NCBI GenBank assembly: GCA_949752735.1
Contig: OX457051.1
Location: 2,183,501 to 2,247,500, forward strand
From: Lumbricus terrestris
Taxonomy: Eukaryota > Annelida > Clitellata > Crassiclitellata > Lumbricidae
DNA length: 64,000 bases
Direction: 5' to 3'
The notes under the pieces are model-generated. The model was not told the DNA's origin and did not search any database. It was given only the letters and a program-made list of their open reading frames with translations. Within the stretch, counting starts at the first letter, position 1, and every line of letters starts with the position of its first letter. Made by a program: the position numbers and the translations under genes. Shown in pieces: positions 55,853 to 64,000 of the stretch.

Positions 55853-55975
55853 ACATTGATGAATGTGCTGAAAGTTCTTCAAACTGTGACCAAAACTGCC
55901 ATAACATAGTCGGTAATTACAACTGCAGCTGCAACAGAGGATATGAACTAGACAGCGATCGCCACATGTGCAATG
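55853..55975 (+). CDS. Calcium-binding EGF exon 4
   Basis: 41 codons, phase 1-1, acceptor TTTTAG, donor G|GTACTT. It reads DIDECAESSSNCDQNCHNIV then YNCSCNRGYELDSDRHMC and ends NG. It closely resembles exon 5 (CNRG-E-L-SD-H-C), suggesting recent exon duplication. Confidence 0.95.
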
Positions 55976-56871
55976 GTACTTTAGTGCTTTTAAATATTGT
56001 CAGATTTTGGCTGGAAAAAAAATTACCTCATTTATTTTCAGTAAGGAGCTACCAAATTATAGTGCCTATTGAGAATTGCCTATTATATTCTGTGAAACTT
56101 ACTAAACAACGATATTAATTTCGTGAATGAGAAGAGGCTTGTTGCATGAAGTTTTCTTTAATGGAGGATGAGTTTCCGGGTGTTTGTATTATAGCATGCA
56201 TGGTATGCCTATTACAGCCAAGCAGCCATGCACCACATGATATTATGACTGGATGGGTAATGTTAATGCGCAATTATTGCACCTCTGTTCTCAGTTTCAC
56301 CAAGCCGGGGTATGGATCTTGTAGGGCGCTATATAAATTTCTGAGGATTGATTAAGTGAATGCAGTAACCCTAAACGGATAATTTATTGTCTCTGCAATT
56401 GCATTATTTTCTGTAGATTATTACAATAATTCATTTACTGGATCGGTGAATTTATGAAAACTTCAAGTGGATGCACTAAAATTAATTAAGACTTCATAAA
56501 ACTTTTATGAATATTAAAATTGCCAGTAGGCTATACTACTATAGCAAAACTCTGCTATTTCTGATAGATTGTTATGTAGGTCTAATGTACATGGCTTATG
56601 TAATATCGCAAGCCATTAATATACTCTGGCACATTTTCATGTAGCCTACCACCCAAAACATATAGCTGCTGGCATGCAGAAAATGTGCGTTTTAACTGAA
56701 TCATTTAAAACAGTGCATACAATCAAAGGTCATGGTGTACTATTTGCTGATTCAAAACAAGATATTAATAATACTTATGATAAAAATTGTGCACTTAATA
56801 AGTGTGCTACACTTTTACGTTTCTTTGTACGTCGTGAACTGAATATATTCGTTGATGTTACCTATGAACAG
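55976..56871. other. Intron between EGF exons
   Basis: No exon. A GTAGGGCGCTATATAAATTT block at about 56320 resembles the + strand LINE 3' tail. Confidence 0.45.
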
Positions 56872-56994
56872 ATATTGACGAGTGCTCCAGGAATACTTCC
56901 AACTGCGGCCAGAGATGTGAGAACAATATAGGAAGTTATTCATGTAAATGCAACAGAGGTTTTGAACTTCATTCTGATCAGCATCAGTGTAAAG
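56872..56994 (+). CDS. Calcium-binding EGF exon 5
   Basis: 41 codons, phase 1-1, acceptor ATGAACAG (weak pyrimidine tract), donor G|GTACAT. It reads DIDECSRNTSNCGQRCENNI then YSCKCNRGFELHSDQHQC and ends KG. Same length as exon 4 and similar C-terminal half. Confidence 0.9.
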
Positions 56995-57125
56995 GTACAT
57001 TAGAAATTTATCCTTTCTAGCTATTCTTGCTCAAATCTATTTTTCAAACATGTATATAATTGTTGACTATGCTTTCATTGGCGCTGTGATTTTAACTTAT
57101 GTAATGTTTGTAATCTAGTATTTTT

Positions 57126-57647
57126 CTAATACCTGCATGCAGCGGTCATGTGATGTAATTTACATGACCGAATCATTCCTAGGGCGGACAACCTAACGAG
57201 AAAATCTTTTTTGACGAGGATGCTTTATCACATTTAAATGTAATACTATACAAACCAAAGTGCAGAATAAATTGTTCGTCATTAAAAGAACTTCTTTTTT
57301 AAATTTAAATTTTTTATTGGATTTGGACTTAGGATTTTATGCTATTCTAAAACACTTTGACATTGATTGGATATAGAAATTATGTACGTTTGTTTATTAT
57401 ACTTTGTATGTACATTGTACACCAAAATGCGGATAGCAATTGGTATATTAAAGAATATTCTTATCTTATCTTAATCTGTAGGTATGTAGGCTAAGCTAAT
57501 GCAAGATAACGTAAGATAGGATAATGTATATATTATATAGATTATCCTACTGTAGGATATTATTTACATTATCCTACCTTACGTTATCTTGCATTAGCTT
57601 ACATACCTACAGATTACATCACATGACCGCTGCATGCAGGTATTAGA
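57126..57647. mobile_element. Nested-palindrome MITE
   Basis: The outer inverted repeat TCTAATACCTGCATGCAGCG… (57126-57161) pairs exactly or nearly so with 57612-57647. Inside its right half a second inverted repeat (57474-57530 against 57560-57615, AATCTGTAGGTATGTAGGC…) makes a 140-bp hairpin. It is non-coding. The TSD is unclear because the flanks merge with the repeat. Confidence 0.75.
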
Positions 57648-57731
57648 GGTATTATAATAGAGGTGATCATTAGATATCTACGGCACAGGAACATGCCATT
57701 GAATCAGGATCATTTCGAACACTTTCTAGTG

Positions 57732-58808
57732 CAGCGGTTCTCAACCTGTGGGTCGCGACCCCCGCGGGGGTCGCCTGACGATTTGCCAGGGGTCGCCTGG
57801 AGCCTTCAGAAACTTGTAAAATATATAATGTAAATTTCAACGCTATCAACTTCAACATCATAAATTTATCAACTTCAAACAAATTTCTTAGACATTTGCT
57901 GTGTTTCATTCGTTAGACTGTTGCAACTAGGCCTAATTTATTTTTGCCATTTTAGATTTCAAATGTTAATTTCACCTGTATAGTTATTCTAAAAAATGAA
58001 GCAACATTCGGTTTGCTCAAAGAAACTAAGTAGGCCTAGTCAGATAGTGAGGTCTCTCCATGGGCGGAGACCGAAATATTTTTTAAGATGATAGCTTAAA
58101 ATGATATTATTAGGCCTACCTAGTTCAAATTAAGAAATGCTAGCACTCTGAAGGGGATATTTACTGAAGTCTAAATCTACATCTCTGAGCACTGGAACAA
58201 GAGTATTTTTTTAAGATGACATCTTAAAGTGCTGCCGTTACAGTGGGCAAATGTAAAAAATGAAAGCAATGGGGAAGGGACATTTTATTGATGTCTTAAA
58301 CTACGTTTCATAGCACTGAAATCATAAGTAAGCCTAACCTTGTTAAAATGACAGCTTAAAATGTTACAGCTACAGTGTGAAAATAAATTGTAAACAATTG
58401 TGAGGCTACAGTATAAAGTCTTAAACCACGCCTATCAGCACGGAGATAATGAACAATTTCACTTAAATAGCAGCTTAAAATGCTACCATTTCAGTGTAAT
58501 ATTTTAAATTCGAGAATCGGGGGTGGGCATATATCCCTTTCCATAGCCTACACCTCCCTCTGCTGAATAGACTTTGACATTTCAACTTCAGACTACCGAA
58601 TAATTAGCTCTCAGAATCGCAAGAGCCAAGAAATTTCACAGAATTGCCAAAAACAGTTTTCGAATTATGAAGTGAAAATGCATAAAATCGACAATAGTAG
58701 GAAATATTCAGCGAATGGGTAGGGTAACGCATTTCTTGCTGTTGGGGTCGTCACAACTTTTCAAATGTCACCAAGGGGTCGCCGCACTAAAAAGGTTGAG
58801 AACCGCTG
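57732..58808. mobile_element. hAT-type element (CAGCGGTTCTCAACC ends)
   Basis: The ends CAGCGGTTCTCAACCTGTGG and the complement of CAGCGGTTCTCAACCTTT are flanked by a perfect 8-bp duplication, ttctagtg, at 57724-57731 and 58809-58816. The GGGTCGC-rich sub-terminal blocks are typical of hAT-Charlie-like families. The interior contains degenerate CTTAAAATGCTGCC-type units related to the 86-bp array in the element at 28303. No transposase. Confidence 0.92.
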
Positions 58809-58816
58809 TTCTAGTG

Positions 58817-59349
58817 GCATTATGTAGAGTAGTGTCTAACCTGCTGGACTGACTGTCCGTCCAAACGTTGGCGATTCAAATTCTGACCAGACAGAGAGAT
58901 ATCTCAAAGTATACATTCATTAAAGTGACCCCCCTAAAATTCGTATGCAGTTTTCAATTTTATTCAGAATACCAATCTGTTCATGGGTCTCTTCTCTCGT
59001 CCGTGGGACCTGTTTAGCTCTTTTAAAGCTACTAAAGACTTTTCTTTCTTCGACCGTACATATGTCCAAAGCGCCTCTTAATTGTTATCTTGAATTGGTG
59101 CTATAATAATTCCGCGAACAGATAGGCAAGAGGGAATATTCCACGCATTATGGGCGATACACATTAGTTGACAACCAACAACAAACGATCCTTAGCCTAC
59201 TCCTACTCCTTCCCTACTTCTAATGTGATTCATTACTAATGCAATTGTGAAAGAAATTATGGTAAACTAAAAATATCTCAAAAACTACTTAAAACTGCAT
59301 TATTTGTACAAATATTACTCTAGATAGTGATCACTTGTTCTGGACTTAG
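58817..59349. other. Intron, nothing recognised
   Basis: Unique sequence up to the TGGACTTAG acceptor of EGF exon 6. Confidence 0.45.
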
Positions 59350-59469
59350 ATATTGACGAATGTAGTCGTGCAACATCCAAGTGTAATCAAATTTGCAACA
59401 ACACTTATGGCTGGTATGAATGTTCCTGCAACGCCGGTTATCAACTTGAAAATGAATTCAACTGCATTG
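59350..59469 (+). CDS. Calcium-binding EGF exon 6
   Basis: 40 codons, phase 1-1, donor G|GTAATC. It reads DIDECSRATSKCNQICNNTY then YECSCNAGYQLE and ends FNCIG. Six cysteines; CxNxxxxYxC hydroxylation consensus is intact. Confidence 0.95.
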
Positions 59470-60055
59470 GTAATCATTATACTTTTGATTCTATCATCTG
59501 CTTAATGTTGGTATGTGGTGTGCATTGCGTTTGTGCTTTTGTTAGTGCATTTCATGAATAGTAAGCTTACGAAGATATGATTACTTGAGAAGCGTGGTTT
59601 CAGTAAAATTTGTTTGTATTCATTGCAAGTATATATAACACTAGTCTTAAAGACATTGCCTTGTTTTCCAGGCATCAAGAAATTTTTGTGCAAATTGTCA
59701 AGTCGTATGTTAATCATGTTTCGCTTTTACTTACATGACATTGTATGTATATTTGTATACTTGAAATTTGAGATAATTTTAATTACCGTAGGCTATCATT
59801 CACATCGTTATGTATTTATATAATTTGGAATCAACATGATTGTGTCTGATGCAGTAAAAACTACTTAATCACTCACATTTGATTGGGCAAGTTTCCTTGA
59901 TCTTCTATTTTTCTTCTTAACTAAATTAAATCTAATTTAATCTAGCAACTTTCCTCATCCTGATTATTCCTATAAAAACAGCATTTTCAAATTTAATTCT
60001 GTATTGTGCGACTGTAATGATCAGACTTTTGCTGCTAATGGCTAGCAATAAATAG

Positions 60056-60056
<1 letters not shown>
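59470..60056. other. Intron, nothing recognised
   Basis: AT-rich sequence without element ends. Confidence 0.45.
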
Positions 60057-60131
<75 letters not shown>

Positions 60132-60140
60132 AGAGAGAGG
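60057..60140. repeat. AG dinucleotide microsatellite
   Basis: About 40 AG units with one AAG interruption near 60126. Confidence 0.98.
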
Positions 60141-60744
60141 CGCCTATCTCTGTCTTTCAATGTCGGGAACACCTGAGTGCAGCAGCAGTGGAATTTTTGC
60201 CATATGGCCCGTATCTCAATAGTACTGTTGTCGAATAAGTACAAATCAGTATTAGAAGCCCATGTGTTCTATTGTGAAACTATTTATAACTTATCTATAT
60301 CTATAAGAAAGGAAGTGGATATATTTGGCCACGATGCACGCTCACAGTTTTTCAGCTACTGACCTTAAACATTGCATATAGATAAACGTTCACCAAAATC
60401 ATCCAAGTAAGCTATTTTCAGATCTTTACTCGCTTCAAAACTCGAAAAATCGACATTTTAAAATTCACTGTGTTAAAGTATGCGCCATCGCTGCAATTGA
60501 TACGCCGTATTTTAATCGTTTTTCACTAACGGCCTGCTGCCGTTGACGTCATTTTAACGTCATTTTTCGCCAAGCTTAGCATGAAAATCATACGCTGTCG
60601 TACAGTTCTGGGAAAAGATACATGCCTTCAGCCAAGGAGTATATACAAAGAGGAGCCTCAAATATATTTTTCGTCAAAAAATAAATGCTTTGCATAATCA
60701 GATTATTTATAAAGAAAGTAGAAGCAGAGTACCGCACGTTGCCA
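60141..60744. other. Intron, nothing recognised
   Basis: Unique sequence with a few CG-containing words (GACGTCATTTTAACGTCATT at about 60545). No gene. Confidence 0.4.
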
Positions 60745-60970
60745 TATTTTAACTAAATCTTATTCATCTGAAACGTTACAGCTACACAGATGTTTACACG
60801 GGCCACCTCGCCTCCGCCCAACACACACCTCGGCACGCAGGGCTGGTTGGGGCAAGGGTGCGGGGTAGTGTGGTTCACAGATACATGGTAAAAAATAAAG
60901 TTCAAGCTAAAAACCAAGACAACCTCCCCGTTTGTTAGACCTATCAATAGTATTATTGAGACCAAATTTT
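60745..60970 (-). mobile_element. Helitron-related fragment, inverted copy
   Basis: The complement of 60870-60970 matches 63335-63425 (AAATTTGGTCTCAATAATAC, GGTCTAACAAA, GGTTGTCTTGG, TAGCTTGAACTTTATTTTTT), and both run into a CACCCTA/CACACTA plus GC-rich block. It is the same repeat as the Helitron end at 63604 in the opposite orientation. No CTAG hairpin end was found here. Confidence 0.6.
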
Positions 60971-61831
60971 AGCTTCCTATTCCAACTGGAAGGCGGTGCT
61001 CAACGACTGCGTTACTTTGCATGGGCCAATGCATAGACGTTAATATAGAAATACATGTGTCGAGCATATATTCCCATACAATTCAGTCTTATTTCGAAAC
61101 AAATCAAACATTACTGTAACATGACAATATGTGTGATACTTAAAGAGTTGGTCAGCTTGAAATCGAAAATTTCAGTAGGTTTAATAAAATGGAAAGTGTC
61201 AAAAAATGTCAAAAAACATAATTAAATTTACAAATGTCTATAATTGTTCTCATTTTATGACTCCAACACCCGATGCAGTCTTATACTCAAGAAGGCTTTG
61301 CAGTTTGCAAGCACGGTGTCAATAGCAGATTTCTTGATTGATTGAGTGAGGGCAACTTTCCTATTTGTCTTGACCACTCGGAGAAAACACAGCTTTTTTC
61401 TTCATCAGCGATGAGTCAGTTGATTTCATCGAACAACTTCACACGTCTCTCAGCCGTGTTGTCGACCACTCTTAATTGCTGACTCCAGTCTCTGCCCTGC
61501 TGATAATCCTCATTCTCAATCTATTGCTCTGGTGTAAGTGCAAAAAGAGAATCACCAAACTTCAGGTGTGGCAGTAGTGTCAGTGTTCACTGGGTTACAA
61601 AGTCGCTCAGGCAATCCCTCTCCTTCAGCTCCACATCACTATCTCTCAACATCCTTTCAGTAATTCCGTAAAATATCTTCACCATATCTGTAGCAGGGAG
61701 TTGGCAACATAACAGTGTCAGACCTTAAGCATCATCTGAAAGGTACAATGTACTAGTGATTTTCCAGGACATTCATGGCTTTAAAGCTGATCTCCTATAG
61801 ATAGTAGTCGCCTGAATCATATTTCCTAGAT
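60971..61831. other. Intron; possibly decayed coding repeat
   Basis: Between about 61280 and 61760 codon-like stretches on the minus strand (e.g. SDEEKSCVFSEWSRQIGKLP) are interrupted by stops. It may be an old transposon gene but no family is recognised. Confidence 0.3.
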
Positions 61832-62171
61832 CAGTGGTTCCCAACCCGTGGCCCGCGGGCCAAAAGTGGCCCGCCTGGCCTACAAAAATGGCCCGCAGCA
61901 TCTCAATGAATTAAGAAAAATGTATGTAAAAATTGACCATTTCGGCATGATAGAATATATAATTCTTTTCTATTACAAATTATTTTATTTGTACGTTAAT
62001 ACATTGCATCAAAATTCTATTTTGATTCAATTATAACAATTTTTATACACCTTTAGTTAATTATATGCTAGCCTTGTGGCCCCTAATGTCCTTCAATTAA
62101 GAAAAAGTGGCCCTCGTGACCTCCAACTTAGAAAAAGTGGCCCGACAGCCAGAAAAGGTTGGGAACCACTG
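61832..62171. mobile_element. hAT-type MITE (CAGTGGTTCCCAACC ends)
   Basis: CAGTGGTTCCCAACCCGTGG and the complement of CAGTGGTTCCCAACC are flanked by a perfect 8-bp duplication, tcctagat, at 61824-61831 and 62172-62179. The sub-terminal GTGGCCCG repeats resemble the element at 39167. 340 bp, non-coding. Confidence 0.92.
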
Positions 62172-62179
62172 TCCTAGAT

Positions 62180-63334
62180 GAATCAAAATTGACAGATCTT
62201 GTCCTGGAGTTTCAGCAGCAATAGGAGGTTTTGCCCATACCTTGAGAGAAAAAGGGAACCAAATCACACAAATGGATGAATCTGAGTTTCTTCCTACTTT
62301 CTTAGATTGAATAGCCTACGTCATGTTGATTGCTAAATCGGTATGTTTTGATGGCATACAGTAACCTGGGCATTCAACATGTATGGTAAATTGGGCGCTC
62401 CAGTTTCTTATTGAGGGCTGACTTCCAAGGACATCCAAGTCATCTCTTAAACTGACTTTATTTTCAGCGGACTACTTGAGAAAACGGAATGCTCTTTCAT
62501 GGGAGGCTTCTGTAATGGATACAACTTATAGAACTCGGATGTTGTCACGTGTTACACCATCCCACACATTCTTAAATCTGTTAAATATTGGATTATATTT
62601 TGAACTAGATGGACCACAACACAAATTGGAGATTTTCCCTAAAATCAACTCCATCCCAATGACGACAGCAGGCCAGCCGCAGAAACTTGTTACCTATTGT
62701 GTCTTCTTGAAAAACGTATACTCCTCTAAAACACCCAGTGTTGACATGATTGTGTTATCAAATACCAAGGCTTGGACATTATCAGTGAGTCTTCATATTA
62801 AGTTCAGAAGATAATGAAAGACCTTGGATTTAAATTATACCCTGCATAGAGGGAAAGTTGGGCACAATAAAGAGTTTATTCACACCATCACCTGAAACTA
62901 GCACTGACAGGCGGTCAACATATCCAGTGTGCTGCAAGTGGGTACAGAATCAGATCTTACAGCTTCAGCATGCTCCATCCTGGTCATCGTAAGCACTCCA
63001 TGTTAATGGTATTCCGTGAAAGTGACAGGACAAAAGATCGCACACAAGCGCTGCTGCACAGCGATTGACACCAACAATCTCAATGCTTCATGATCAGATC
63101 AGCGTATAATATGTCATGGCTATCAAGTACATTAATTTTGTCAATTGATGGCTAAACAGCAGTCTAGTCTTGACTGCGGTAAGTATAATAGCACACCAGA
63201 AATTATTTCAAGGTCATCTACATGACAATGGTTGAGGTTTTTGATCAAGCTACAATGAATCAAGATTTCTATCCAATACAACTATATGGTAATATTTCTA
63301 TGTCGTTGAGCACCACCTTCCAGTTGGACTAGGA
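62180..63334. other. Intron, no gene supported
   Basis: An open frame at 62476-62814 (+) has no recognisable domain and no splice logic with the EGF gene. The region may be decayed repeat. No other feature. Confidence 0.3.
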
Positions 63335-63604
63335 AGTTGAAATTTGGTGTCAATAATACTATTGACAGGTCTAACAAATTGAGAGGTAGTCTTGGTATCT
63401 AGCTTAAATTTTATTTTTTTGAACCACCCTAGTGCGGGGTGGGGAGGAAATTGTCCCGAAAACCCAAATTTCACGGGTGGCGTACCGGCGCAGGTCGGAG
63501 TGTGGTGGGGTGTAGTGGGGTGGGTGTGGTGTGGTGTGGTTGGGTCGTGGCCGGGAGCGGGTCGAATCCTAAATTTCCCGGGCAACGCCGGGTACCCCAG
63601 CTAG
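63335..63604 (+). mobile_element. Helitron 3' end
   Basis: It ends CCCGGGCAACGCCGGG followed by TACCCCAG and CTAG (63601-63604), then T. The CCCGG…CCGGG hairpin sits eight bases from CTAG, the Helitron terminus, as in the copy at 2871-3471. A GTGGTGTGG-type G/T-rich repeat precedes it. The 5' TC end was not found, so the left limit is where similarity to 60745-60970 begins. Confidence 0.7.

Positions 63605-64000
<396 letters not shown>

Overview
This is non-coding-rich animal DNA. It holds widely spaced exons of one spliced extracellular-protein gene, swamped by nested mobile elements. The introns, GT..AG splice sites, EGF/WSC exons and the mix of hAT, mariner, Helitron, Harbinger-like, MULE-like and CR1/L2-like repeats point to a marine invertebrate. 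Foldback elements resembling the sea urchin TU elements make an invertebrate deuterostome plausible, but the phylum is not settled by the sequence.

Host gene (+ strand, about 9.49 kb to beyond the right edge). A first coding exon with a hydrophobic N-terminus (9500-9578) may start the gene. Then come a half-WSC exon (26739-26886), a laminin/MEGF-like EGF exon (31563-31718) and seven calcium-binding EGF exons (46843, 54399, 54813, 55853, 56872, 59350, 63917), with one decayed EGF exon at 55061. From the end of the WSC exon onward every junction is phase 1, so the exons join in frame. The product is probably a secreted or membrane-bound modular protein; I cannot name an orthologue.

Mobile elements. 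Many have exact ends and target-site duplications (TSDs) that can be read directly: TATTCG-repeat elements (1-722 and 3779-4826); a Helitron (2871-3471); a mariner-like element with 195-bp inverted repeats and a transposase remnant (5417-6377); an element inserted in an ATGT microsatellite (10791-12336); a 5.8-kb foldback/MULE-like element carrying the start of a FLYWCH-type protein (16311-22128); TAGGGTG-ended elements with 8-bp TSDs (22587-24866 and 47163-49607, the latter with a decayed transposase-like gene); hAT elements (28303-30826, 39167-40726, 57732-58808, 61832-62171 and small MITEs); and a nested stack at 40821-46639 holding a Harbinger-like MITE and two foldback elements, one with a 3-kb GC-rich interior. 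CR1/L2-like and a second type of LINE fragment are scattered throughout.

The most unusual coding material is an intronless, decayed gene of about 1,500 codons at 33061-37622, with two zinc-binding-like N-terminal motifs, an XPG/PIN-nuclease-like region and a cysteine-rich C-terminus. It is broken by three stop codons and two frameshifts.

Tandem arrays include an 86-bp array inside a hAT element (29500-30580), a 165-bp array inside the MULE-like element (19757-20980), a TGTTCC-rich satellite (50805-53095), a long ATGT microsatellite (9984-10790) and an AG microsatellite (60057-60140). No rRNA gene, intact tRNA gene or CRISPR array was seen.
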